Positions 1 through 7,127 of a DNA stretch of 47,200 nucleotides are shown one piece after another (the first letter of the stretch is position 1; each line of letters starts with the position of its first letter). This DNA comes from an uncultured Bacteroidales bacterium (GTDB lineage Bacteria > Bacteroidota > Bacteroidia > Bacteroidales > Muribaculaceae). The stretch is taken from positions 1-47,200 of the forward strand of contig CALZTY010000015.1 of NCBI GenBank assembly GCA_945829225.1, in the 5' to 3' direction. Both the position numbers and the translations under genes were made by a program. The notes beneath the pieces are model-generated. The model was not told where the DNA came from and ran no database searches. It saw nothing but the letters and a program-made list of their open reading frames with translations.

Positions 1-37
1 GATCAGAAGGTTACAGGTTTGAATCCTGTGCGAATCA
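1..37 (+). tRNA. 3' part of a tRNA (possibly Arg), truncated by window edge
   Basis: The first bases fold as the 3' half of a tRNA. The T stem is ACAGG (13-17) paired with CCTGT (25-29) around a 7-nt loop TTTGAAT. Before it are a 5-nt variable region (AGGTT) and an anticodon-stem 3' strand (TCAGA). The 3' acceptor strand is GCGAATC with discriminator A at 37, and no CCA is encoded. The anticodon lies outside the window. A G at position 37 of the anticodon loop and A at position 73 would fit tRNA-Arg, but Leu or Pro cannot be excluded. Confidence 0.7.
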
Positions 38-40
38 CCC

Positions 41-81
41 AAGAGCCAAGGCTGTCTAATATGCCTCGGCTCTTTTCTTTT
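41..81 (+). terminator. Rho-independent terminator of the tRNA
   Basis: A 12-bp inverted repeat (41-52 with 63-74, one mismatch) has a 10-nt loop and is followed by a T-rich tract at 75-81. It sits directly after the tRNA. Confidence 0.8.
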
Positions 82-95
82 GCTTCATAATACAT

Positions 96-130
96 TTTGT
101 TGGCGGTTTATAGGATTTTTTATACCTTTG
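96..130 (+). promoter_or_regulatory. Bacteroidota-type promoter of trpS
   Basis: A -7 box TATACCTTTG (121-130, matching TAnnTTTG) is preceded by TTTG at 96-99, 21 nt upstream. This matches the primary sigma-factor consensus of Bacteroidota and leaves a leader of about 14 nt before the trpS ATG. Confidence 0.65.
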
Positions 131-150
131 CAGTCTAAAATCAATAAACT

Positions 151-1227
151 ATGGAACAATCAAAACGCGAAATTATAGTTAGTGGCATTCGCCCCACCGG
201 TAACCTCCACCTTGGCAATTATTATGGCGCCTTGGGCAAATTCGTTAAGATTCAAGACCAGCACGACTGCAATTTCTTTATTGCCGACTTGCACGCCTTG
301 ACTACCGCTTCCGACCCCAACGCTTTGCATGCCAATGTCAAGGGCGTACTCGCTGAGTATCTCGCTGCCGGTATCGACCCCGAGAAGGCTACAATCTTTG
401 TCCAGAGCGATGTCCCCGAGATCTCCGAGATGTACCTGCTCCTCAATATGCATGTAGGTATCGGCGAGTTGATGCGCACCGCCGCCTTCAAGGATAAGGC
501 TCGCAAGGCGCTGGGTATCACCGCTCCTACCTCCGGCGACGATGATGAGGCTTTTGAGCACGAAATCATCGGCGCCTCGACCAACAAGCGTGTCAATGCC
601 GGCTTGCTCACTTATCCCACGCTGATGGCTGTCGATATCCTTATCCAAAAAGCCACCAAGGTGCCTGTAGGTAAGGACCAACTCCAGCACCTCGAGTTGA
701 CTCGCCGCTTCGCGCGTCGTTTCAATTCGTTCTATGGTGTCGATTTGTTCCCCGAGCCCTCCGACTTCGACTTCGGTGGCGCTCCCGTCAAGGTGCCCGG
801 GCTCGACGGCTCCGGCAAGATGGGCAAGAGCGAGGGCAACTGCATTTACCTCATCGATGACCCCAAGGTCCTGCGCAAGAAGGTGATGCGAGCTACCACC
901 GACGAGGGTCCCAAGGTCCCCAATTCGCCTATGAGCGAGCCGGTCGCCAACCTTTTCACCTTGCTCGAACTGACCTCCGCTCCCGATGTAGTTGAGCATT
1001 TCCGCAACGCTTATGCCGACTGCTCAATTCGCTATGGCGACCTCAAGAAGCAACTCGCCGAGGATATTCTCGCCGTGACAACCCCCATTCGTGAGCGCAT
1101 CCAAGATATCCTCGCCAACGAGGATTACCTGCGCCGTGTGGTTCGAGATGGTGCCGAGCGCGCTCGTGCTCGCGCTGCCGCCACACTTGCCGAGGTGCGC
1201 CAAATCATGGGCATCCGCCCCCTGTGA
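151..1227 (+). CDS. trpS: Tryptophan--tRNA ligase
   Basis: This class Ic aminoacyl-tRNA synthetase charges tRNA-Trp with tryptophan in the cytoplasm, using ATP. The nucleotide-binding HIGH-type signature is visible as PTGNLHLGNYYG (about residues 15-26), and the KMSKS-type loop as GKMGKSEGN (about residues 224-232). At 358 residues it is within the usual range, slightly longer than the E. coli enzyme (334). The ATG at 151 lies just downstream of a good TAnnTTTG promoter. The stop codon overlaps the ATG of the following deacetylase-like gene, so the two are probably co-transcribed. Confidence 0.97.
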   Translation: MEQSKREIIVSGIRPTGNLHLGNYYGALGKFVKIQDQHDCNFFIADLHALTTASDPNALHANVKGVLAEYLAAGIDPEKATIFVQSDVPEISEMYLLLNMHVGIGELMRTAAFKDKARKALGITAPTSGDDDEAFEHEIIGASTNKRVNAGLLTYPTLMAVDILIQKATKVPVGKDQLQHLELTRRFARRFNSFYGVDLFPEPSDFDFGGAPVKVPGLDGSGKMGKSEGNCIYLIDDPKVLRKKVMRATTDEGPKVPNSPMSEPVANLFTLLELTSAPDVVEHFRNAYADCSIRYGDLKKQLAEDILAVTTPIRERIQDILANEDYLRRVVRDGAERARARAAATLAEVRQIMGIRPL

Positions 1228-1988
1228 TGCGCTTTTTTCTTAGCATAATTGCGGCGATGCTGCTATGTGCTTGTGTGTCATCACATAAGCCTGATGTCGC
1301 CGACCGATACGACCGATATGGAGTGATTGTGGCTCACGACACTGTGAGCCACTCCATTTTCTTGGTCTTCTCTGCCGATTCGCTCTTTGAGGGAGCTCCG
1401 ATTATCTTGGATGCCCTTGCCGAGCGCGGTATTCTCGCTAATTTCTTCTTTACAGGTAATTTCCTTGAGCGCGCCTCCAATCGCTCTGTTATTCAGCGCG
1501 TTATCTCAGCAGGTCACTACGTCGGCGGGCATGGCAACCGCCATATCCTCCTCGCCGATTGGGATGCCGACCGCACGCCCTTGGTCTCCACCGACTCATT
1601 GCTCGACGATGTCCGCGCAAACATTTGCGCTCTCGGCGCCTTTGGCATTACCCCTGACCGGTGCCGCTGGTTTATGCCTGCCTATGAATGGATTGCCGCC
1701 GAGCAGGTGCCGCCCCTGTGCGACTCCTTGGGCTTGAAAGTGATTAATCCCACGCCCGAATTGCTCACCTTCCGCGACTACACCACCCCCGATATGCCCG
1801 ACTATTTCTCATCGGACACTATCATCAGCCAACTCTTTGATTATGAGAGAACTCACGGCTTGAATGGAGCAATCATGATTATCCACCCCGGCACACAACA
1901 AAAGCGCATCGACAAGTTGTACAATCACTTGCCGATGCTGCTTGATTCTTTATCCGCTCGCGGATATTCTTTCGAGCGACTGCCTTAG
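1227..1988 (+). CDS. NodB-like polysaccharide deacetylase family lipoprotein
   Basis: This is a predicted cell-envelope lipoprotein of 253 residues. A short signal peptide ends in a lipobox (LLCAC, acylated Cys16). The rest resembles the NodB-type carbohydrate esterase fold, in the variant found in Bacteroidota proteins, some of them fused to glycoside hydrolases. Visible motifs are FSAD where canonical enzymes have TFDD, a metal-type HGNRH, MPAYEW and HPGTQQKRIDKLY near the C terminus. The substrate is unknown; deacetylation of a surface or dietary glycan is inference. ATG 1227 is preferred over GTG 1224 because it gives a TGATG stop/start overlap with trpS. The gene overlaps the convergent phosphorylase gene by 4 bp. 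Confidence 0.75.
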   Translation: MRFFLSIIAAMLLCACVSSHKPDVADRYDRYGVIVAHDTVSHSIFLVFSADSLFEGAPIILDALAERGILANFFFTGNFLERASNRSVIQRVISAGHYVGGHGNRHILLADWDADRTPLVSTDSLLDDVRANICALGAFGITPDRCRWFMPAYEWIAAEQVPPLCDSLGLKVINPTPELLTFRDYTTPDMPDYFSSDTIISQLFDYERTHGLNGAIMIIHPGTQQKRIDKLYNHLPMLLDSLSARGYSFERLP

Positions 1989-2860
1989 ATGCGGTCGAGC
2001 ACGGTGCCTATGAGGTCGCGGATGCCCGATTTGTAATTGGGATTGGCGTCGTTGTTGTAGCGGTTGGCGATAATCGAGCACACTGTCATGCAGCGGTGTC
2101 CCATCAAGCGACCAAGTCCGGCGAGTGGGGCGCTTTCCATTTCATAGTTAGTGATGCGACGTCCTTGATACTCAAACGATTCGATGCGACGGTTGAGGTC
2201 GGGATTGGCAAGTGCCAGGCGCACTTCGCGTCCCTGAGGACCATAGAAACCGACTGCCGAGATGGTGTTGCCGAGCACCATATCATTTCCGGCGATGCGC
2301 GCCACCAAGTCGGCATCGGCATCAACGATGTATGGCTTTGCCCACAGAGGATTCCAACCCACATGCTCACAGAATGCTTGCTCGAAGCCCAAGTCGGCGA
2401 TGTCATTGCGCCCGGCATAGTAGTTGAGCACGCCGTCAAAGCCTATTGATTTCTCGGCTATCACCGGCGTACCCAGCGACAAGTCGGGCTGCAAGGCTCC
2501 GCTGGTGCCGATACGCACCATGGTGAGGCGACGCTTGTTGTCGCGCACCTCGCGGGTGGCGAAGTCAACGTTTGCCAGCGCGTCCAACTCGGTGATGACG
2601 ATATCGATGTTGTCGGGTCCGATGCCGTGGCTGATGCACATGATGGGCTTGCCGCGGTAGGTACCTCCAATGGTGTGAAACTCGCGTGACTGCACCTCAA
2701 AGGTCTTGGTGTCAAAAAATTCGGCTACCATATTGACTCGTGCCGGGTCTCCCACCAAGATGATATTGTCGGTGAGTTGCTCGGGCGTTACATGGATGTG
2801 AAATGCCGAGCCGTCGGGATTGATTATAAATTCGGATGCGGGAATTACTTTCTTTTCCAT
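1985..2860 (-). CDS. Nucleoside phosphorylase (uridine phosphorylase-like)
   Basis: This PNP_UDP_1 family enzyme cleaves a nucleoside with phosphate to a free base and pentose-1-phosphate in nucleoside salvage. Visible motifs are the phosphate-binding GDPARV (about residues 38-43), SHGIGPDNIDIVITEL, the central RIGTSGALQP (about 136-145) and the ribose-binding region NYEMESAPL (about 238-246). Its 291 residues fit uridine phosphorylase-like members. The base specificity cannot be read with certainty. It is the third gene of a leftward run with the thioesterase and dprA, 60 bp downstream of dprA. Confidence 0.88.
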   Translation of the reverse strand: MEKKVIPASEFIINPDGSAFHIHVTPEQLTDNIILVGDPARVNMVAEFFDTKTFEVQSREFHTIGGTYRGKPIMCISHGIGPDNIDIVITELDALANVDFATREVRDNKRRLTMVRIGTSGALQPDLSLGTPVIAEKSIGFDGVLNYYAGRNDIADLGFEQAFCEHVGWNPLWAKPYIVDADADLVARIAGNDMVLGNTISAVGFYGPQGREVRLALANPDLNRRIESFEYQGRRITNYEMESAPLAGLGRLMGHRCMTVCSIIANRYNNDANPNYKSGIRDLIGTVLDRI

Positions 2861-2920
2861 GGTAATATATTAATGTGAAAAATATTAAACAATTGAAGGT
2901 GGCAAAAGGTTGCGAAAGGC

Positions 2921-4036
2921 TCAAATATTGAGCGAATAAGTTCCGCCGGGATTGGCGGTGAGGATATCCTCCATTTCCATCTCCATGACGCGGGCGCTCA
3001 GGCTCGGGTAGGGGATGCCGAGAGCCTCGACCATTTCGTTGATGGTCGCTTCGGGGTGCTGCCGCAGGTGGTCGACGATGACTTGCATCTCGGGGGTTAA
3101 CTCGGCAAACTGCAAGGTCTGCTGCTCGCCCTCGGCGGGGCGGGCGCTCCAACCCATGAGGTCGATAAGGTCGCCGGCATCGCGTATCGCAGACGCTACA
3201 TTGCGGTAAATCAGTGCATTGCACCCGCGGCTGTAGCGGTCGGTGACTCTGCCTGGCACAGCACACACCTGGCGGTCGTATGCCGATGCCAATCTTGCAG
3301 TTGACAAGGCTCCCCCTCGGGTATCGCTCTCAACGACTATCACGGCATCGCACATACCTGCCACTATGCGGTTGCGAGCGAGGAAGTTACCCTTGTGTAC
3401 CGGTGCCGACGAGTGATATTCCGACACCATGGCGCCACCGGAGGTGCACATGCGCCTCGCGATATCGCGATGGTCTGCCGGATACACGGTGCTCAGCCCA
3501 TGCGCCACCACTCCCACTGTGGGTATGCCTGCCGATAATGCAGCCTTGTGAGCCAGCACGTCTATGCCGTAGGCAAGTCCGCTCACTATCACTACGTTAT
3601 CCAATGTTCGCGCCAAGTCATTGACCAAGGTGCGCACGAAGTCGGCTCCGTAGGTGGTGGCATTGCGTGTGCCCACCACAGCCACCATGTGACTCTTGTC
3701 GATGGCGCTTGCCTCGCCCAGTGTGTACAGCATCAGAGGCGCATCATTGCACTGCGACAACCGCGTGGGGTAGTCGCCGTCGTCGATAAATGCTCCGCGT
3801 ATGCCGTTGTCTGCCATGTACTTAGCCTCATTTGCCGCCAAGGCAAGGACTCGCCGTCGCTCGGCATCAGTGAGCACCTGCGATGCCGTGCCCATCTGCT
3901 GCCACAACTCGGCTTGACTCAATTCAAAAAACCGCTCGACACTGCCCACTCGGTCCAATATGCGACGTCCCTGTGTCGGGGTCATACCTCGCAACATAGA
4001 GAACGCTATTCGTTGTGTCAGTGCCGTCGTATCCAT
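2921..4036 (-). CDS. dprA: DNA-processing protein DprA
   Basis: DprA binds incoming single-stranded DNA and loads RecA during natural transformation. The Rossmann-like core has VAVVGTRNATTYG, IVSGLAYGIDVLAHKAAL, a KGNFLARNRIVAG segment and TRGGALSTARLA, all typical of the family. An N-terminal helical (SAM-like) region and a C-terminal winged-helix region (about the last 60 residues) complete the usual three-part layout. The start at 4036 (MDTTALTQ) lies 5 bp after the thioesterase stop; a longer frame to 4096 would overlap that gene. Length is 371 residues, typical for DprA. Competence in this organism is not shown by anything else in the window. Confidence 0.93.
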   Translation of the reverse strand: MDTTALTQRIAFSMLRGMTPTQGRRILDRVGSVERFFELSQAELWQQMGTASQVLTDAERRRVLALAANEAKYMADNGIRGAFIDDGDYPTRLSQCNDAPLMLYTLGEASAIDKSHMVAVVGTRNATTYGADFVRTLVNDLARTLDNVVIVSGLAYGIDVLAHKAALSAGIPTVGVVAHGLSTVYPADHRDIARRMCTSGGAMVSEYHSSAPVHKGNFLARNRIVAGMCDAVIVVESDTRGGALSTARLASAYDRQVCAVPGRVTDRYSRGCNALIYRNVASAIRDAGDLIDLMGWSARPAEGEQQTLQFAELTPEMQVIVDHLRQHPEATINEMVEALGIPYPSLSARVMEMEMEDILTANPGGTYSLNI

Positions 4037-4040
4037 TGAT

Positions 4041-4451
4041 TTACAGGTATTTCTCGAAATATTTGCACAACTCGGTGCCGCGCGACAGGCGTCCATTGAC
4101 CATCGTGGCTACACTCACCACGGCGTCAACTACCAATTCGCCCTCGCTGTTGTAGATGTCTTGAATGAATACAAACAGCGGTCCGCGACGCTCCAGCGCC
4201 AGTTTTGATACCATACTGTCGCCCAAGCCCAGCGGTCGGCGATAGTTGATTTCTACGCGCGACAGCACCGGGTCGATACCGCTGTTGTGCATATCGCGAA
4301 ACGAGAAGCCCACCATATCGCAGAACTCGTGGCGCGTGTGCTCCAAGTAATGAAGGTAGATGGCATTGTTCACGATACCCTCAGCGTCGACTTCGTAGTC
4401 GCGCACCTTCATCGGCAATTCAAATATGTATTTCTTATCTTCTTTTTCCAT
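4041..4451 (-). CDS. Acyl-CoA thioesterase, 4HBT/YbgC-FadM type
   Basis: This is a small hotdog-fold thioesterase of 136 residues. The active-site signature DAEGIVNNAIY (Asp22, then Gly25 and Asn28) is the form seen in YbgC and FadM-like proteins, followed by the long central helix YLEHTRHEF. It probably hydrolyses an acyl-CoA or acyl-ACP thioester in the cytoplasm; the substrate cannot be inferred. It is the first gene of a leftward run with dprA and a nucleoside phosphorylase. A TAATTTTG -7 box lies only a few bases upstream of its ATG, so its message may have almost no leader. Confidence 0.88.
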   Translation of the reverse strand: MEKEDKKYIFELPMKVRDYEVDAEGIVNNAIYLHYLEHTRHEFCDMVGFSFRDMHNSGIDPVLSRVEINYRRPLGLGDSMVSKLALERRGPLFVFIQDIYNSEGELVVDAVVSVATMVNGRLSRGTELCKYFEKYL

Positions 4452-4458
4452 TGCAATG

Positions 4459-4466
4459 CAAAATTA
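4459..4466 (-). promoter_or_regulatory. -7 box for the thioesterase-dprA-phosphorylase run
   Basis: On the minus strand the sequence reads TAATTTTG, matching TAnnTTTG, with a TTG about 23 nt further upstream (4490-4492). The predicted transcript would start only about 5 nt before the ATG, suggesting a near-leaderless mRNA. Confidence 0.5.
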
Positions 4467-4521
4467 ACGAAAAATTCTGAGATTTAGAACAATTAATTAA
4501 CTGTTTGTTACAAAGATTTCG

Positions 4522-4529
4522 TAACTTTG
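4522..4529 (+). promoter_or_regulatory. -7 box of the FISUMP kinase gene
   Basis: TAACTTTG matches the Bacteroidota -7 consensus exactly and lies 32 bp before the kinase ATG. A TTTG at 4504-4507 is only 14 nt upstream, so the -33 element is unclear. Confidence 0.55.
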
Positions 4530-4561
4530 TAGCATATAACCATCAACGTTAACATTTTCTT

Positions 4562-6331
4562 ATGCACTTACGCGAAGGTTCTCTCCTACAAGGAGGTAAG
4601 TATAGAATTAACAGGTTTATTGCCGCGGGGGGCTATGGCTGCACCTACGAGGCGAGCCACGAGTTGCTCGAGAAGCGCGTGGCTATCAAGGAGTTTTTCC
4701 CCGAGGATTTCTGCAATCGCGACGGTAACACCGGGCATGTGTCGGTGGCTACCGACTCCAAGCGAGAATTGGTGGGCAAGATGATGCGCAAATTCTTTGA
4801 GGAAGCGCGTGCCGTGAGCCGCATGAAGCACTCGGGCATCGTGTCGGTGAGCGACGTGTTTGAGGAGAATGGCACGGCTTACTTCGTCATGGACTACATC
4901 GATGGAGCTTCGCTCGGCGACATCGTTAAGGCTCACGGACCCTTGAGCGAGGACCATGCCCTGCGATATATTCGCCAGGTGTGCGCCGCTCTCAACTATG
5001 TGCATGCCCAAAATCGCCTACACCTCGATATAAAGCCCAATAATATAATGGTTGATGGCGAGGACCATGTCATCCTTATTGACTTCGGTGTTTCCAAGCA
5101 ATACGATGCGGTCAGTGGCGAGAATACCTCGACTCGTCCCGGCTACACTCCCGGCTTTGCGCCGCCCGAGCAGTCAAGTGGCCATGTGCGCAAATTTCTG
5201 CCGGCGACCGACATCTATGCCCTTGGAGCGACCCTCTACTATCTGCTGACCGGCACCGTGCCTCCGGTAAGCAACGACCGCATAAGTGGCGATGAGCAAC
5301 TGCAACCCCTGCCGCCGTACATCAGCGATGCCACCAAGCGAGCCGTCTACGCAGCCCTCGCCCTCCCCAAGAGCGACCGCCCGCAGAGCGTCGCCGCCTT
5401 CGCCGCATTGCTCGACAGCGCCCCGATGCCCGAGCCGGCGCCGGTCAAGCCGGATGATAAGAAAACCGTGCCCATCGACGATGAACCAGGCAAGCCCGGT
5501 AAGCCCTGGTACAAGCGCTACGCCGCCCTGATAGCCATCGCCGCAGTAGTAGCGATAGCCGGCATCATCTCCATACTCAGCGGTGGCAATGCCGAGCGCG
5601 AGTACATCGACGAGGACACCCTGGCAGCGGTAGTAGAACTCGGCGACACAGCAGTAGCGACCATCGACGTCAGCGAGTACACGCCACAAGAGGAGCCGGA
5701 GCCACAGCCACAAGAGCAACCGGTGAAGCCGGAGCCAACACCTCAGCCCCAGCCACAACCTACCCCAGCGCCTCAACCGCAGTTCACAATTAGTGGTTCA
5801 ATTAATGGACACGACTGGGAGGACCTTGGCTTGTCGGTAAAGTGGGCGACATGCAATGTGGGTGCGAGCAGCCCGAGTGGTTATGGTGACTACTACGCCT
5901 GGGGCGAAGTCAGCACCAAGAGCGAGTACACCGAGAGCAATAGCCGCACCTACGGAAAGCAAATGGGTAGTATCTGTGGCAACTCCACATATGACGTAGC
6001 GCGCTACAAGTGGGGTAGTCCATGGCGACTCCCCTCAGCCTCAGAGATAAAAGAGTTAGTGGACAATTGCACCTGGGAATGGACAACAATGAATGGAGTT
6101 AACGGCTGCAAAGTAACGAGCAAGCGCAACAGCAACTACATCTTTCTCCCTGCTGCCGGTTGGAGGGGGTCGTCGCTCAGCAATCGTGGTTCTTACGGCA
6201 ACTATTGGAGCGGTTCGCCCTACGGGAGCCTTTCCAGCTACGCCTACTACCTCAGCTTCTATTCGGGCTACCATATCCAGGGCACCGACTTTCGGTCTTA
6301 TGGTAATTCGGTCCGTCCTGTTGCAGAATAG
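4562..6331 (+). CDS. Transmembrane Ser/Thr protein kinase with C-terminal FISUMP domain
   Basis: A 589-residue Hanks-type kinase. Its cytoplasmic domain (about 12-290) has a Gly-rich loop AAGGYGCTY (21-29), catalytic Lys43, the catalytic loop HLDIKPNN (Asp156, Lys158, Asn161), DFG (174-176) and FAPPEQ in place of APE. One membrane helix follows (about 320-341), then a Pro/Gln/Glu-rich spacer (about 375-407). The outer end (about 415-589) resembles FISUMP: DLGLSVKWATCNVG, YYAWGEV, WRLPSASEI, FLPAAGW and a final RSYGNSVRPV. With an intracellular kinase domain and an exported sensor-like end, it looks like a receptor kinase. The HRD arginine is replaced by Leu, so activation-loop phosphorylation control is probably absent. 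It stands alone between a -7 box and a repeat-rich spacer; no partner phosphatase is adjacent. Ligand and targets are unknown. Confidence 0.88.
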   Translation: MHLREGSLLQGGKYRINRFIAAGGYGCTYEASHELLEKRVAIKEFFPEDFCNRDGNTGHVSVATDSKRELVGKMMRKFFEEARAVSRMKHSGIVSVSDVFEENGTAYFVMDYIDGASLGDIVKAHGPLSEDHALRYIRQVCAALNYVHAQNRLHLDIKPNNIMVDGEDHVILIDFGVSKQYDAVSGENTSTRPGYTPGFAPPEQSSGHVRKFLPATDIYALGATLYYLLTGTVPPVSNDRISGDEQLQPLPPYISDATKRAVYAALALPKSDRPQSVAAFAALLDSAPMPEPAPVKPDDKKTVPIDDEPGKPGKPWYKRYAALIAIAAVVAIAGIISILSGGNAEREYIDEDTLAAVVELGDTAVATIDVSEYTPQEEPEPQPQEQPVKPEPTPQPQPQPTPAPQPQFTISGSINGHDWEDLGLSVKWATCNVGASSPSGYGDYYAWGEVSTKSEYTESNSRTYGKQMGSICGNSTYDVARYKWGSPWRLPSASEIKELVDNCTWEWTTMNGVNGCKVTSKRNSNYIFLPAAGWRGSSLSNRGSYGNYWSGSPYGSLSSYAYYLSFYSGYHIQGTDFRSYGNSVRPVAE

Positions 6332-6382
6332 TTCGACAAATCCGCACAAGCCATTGTAAATCATAGCAATATCACCATACCG

Positions 6383-6491
6383 GTAGGGACGTGATACATC
6401 ACGTCCGGGGATGCTGTGCCCTAAGCAACCCGCGCTGCGGGTTGTGGTTTGCTGGGGACGCTTGCGCGGACGCGATGTATCGCGTCCCTAC
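6383..6491. repeat. Nested palindromic intergenic element
   Basis: A 109-bp element is bounded by inverted repeats GTAGGGACG (6383-6391) and CGTCCCTAC (6483-6491). Each end also forms its own hairpin: GGACGTGA/TCACGTCC (6387-6406) and GGACGCGA/TCGCGTCC (6468-6487). A third hairpin, CAACCCGC/GCGGGTTG (6426-6444), lies in the middle. It has no coding capacity. It resembles multi-hairpin intergenic repeats (REP- or MITE-like) common in Bacteroidales genomes; copy number cannot be seen here. Confidence 0.8.
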
Positions 6492-6497
6492 AAGTTA

Positions 6498-6528
6498 TTG
6501 GTAATTAACGTATTACCAAATATTTTTC
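6498..6528 (+). terminator. Possible weak terminator after the kinase gene
   Basis: The 8-bp inverted repeat TTGGTAAT/ATTACCAA (6498-6505 and 6512-6519) has a 6-nt loop and is followed by a short T run (ATATTTTT). It is AT-rich, so termination strength is uncertain. Confidence 0.4.
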
Positions 6529-6575
6529 ACGTTTTTGGGGTGATTTTTGCCTAATTTTTCACGTTTTTGGGGTGA
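6522..6575. repeat. Two tandem 22-bp repeats, 32-bp period
   Basis: An identical 22-bp sequence, ATTTTTCACGTTTTTGGGGT plus GA, occurs at 6522-6543 and 6554-6575. A degenerate third copy appears to run into the 3' end of the following minus-strand gene (about 6583-6605). Confidence 0.8.
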
Positions 6576-6590
6576 ATTTTGGCGGAAATT

Positions 6591-7067
6591 TCACATTTTC
6601 GGTTTTTGCATGTGGTCGTAGGAGGGGATTGAGGGGAGGAATCGGTAGGTGGAGCCGGTGAATTGGCAGCAGTAGTGGGTCAAGCCGTTGGAGACGATGA
6701 GGTAGGGGGCATAAATCACAGAGTTGTAGCGAGCGATTTGGTCGAAAACCTCGCGTGTGATTTTGACCGAAGGGCGTTTGTACTCGACGATACACAGTGG
6801 TTGCATTGAGCGTGTATAAATGACAGTGTCGCAGCGGCGTTTGGTGCCGTTGAGGACGAGCCCCACTTCGTTTGCCATCATCGAGCGAGGAAATCCGCAG
6901 TAATTAATGAGGTAGTTGACGAAGTGCTGTCGCACCCACTCCTCGGGTGTTACGACAATCCACTTTTCGCGCAGGATATCCCACAGACGCACCGAGCCGT
7001 CGGCATCGCGTTGGAGGCGGATGTCGAAGCGAGGTAATTGCAGTTGGGGAACATTTAAATCGCTCAT
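6591..7067 (-). CDS. HsdR N-terminal-domain-like small nuclease-fold protein
   Basis: A 158-residue protein resembling the N-terminal nuclease domain of type I restriction subunits (HSDR_N). The PD-(D/E)xK-like core is visible as RRCDTVIYTR followed by CIVEYKRP (Asp, then Glu-x-Lys, about residues 79-118). No helicase, methylase or specificity genes are nearby, so it is not part of a restriction system here. A stand-alone protein of this type next to holA occurs in other Bacteroidota as far as I recall; its function is unknown. Its 3' end merges with short tandem repeats. It is transcribed divergently from holA, from a shared palindromic promoter. Confidence 0.75.
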   Translation of the reverse strand: MSDLNVPQLQLPRFDIRLQRDADGSVRLWDILREKWIVVTPEEWVRQHFVNYLINYCGFPRSMMANEVGLVLNGTKRRCDTVIYTRSMQPLCIVEYKRPSVKITREVFDQIARYNSVIYAPYLIVSNGLTHYCCQFTGSTYRFLPSIPSYDHMQKPKM

Positions 7068-7072
7068 GATGG

Positions 7073-7125
7073 TTGCGGTGTCGGAAAATTTGCGTAAATT
7101 TACGCAAAATTCTTGGAATGACCAA
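7073..7125. promoter_or_regulatory. Symmetric divergent promoter for the HsdR_N-like gene and holA
   Basis: A perfect 20-bp palindrome (7089-7108) has TAAATTTA at its centre (7095-7102), a near match to TAnnTTTG on both strands. A TTG lies 19 nt upstream on each strand: 7073-7075 on plus and 7122-7125 (TTGG) on minus. Leaders would be about 20 nt each way. One site may serve both genes or bind a regulator. Confidence 0.45.
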
Positions 7126-7127
7126 TT

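Noticed and set aside
4037-4096. Longer start for DprA (20 extra codons)
   Set aside because: It would overlap the thioesterase gene; ATG 4036 lies 5 bp after that gene's stop and starts a normal DprA.
6591-7067. Type I restriction-modification locus
   Set aside because: Only an HsdR_N-like domain is present; there is no helicase, methylase or specificity gene in the surrounding sequence.
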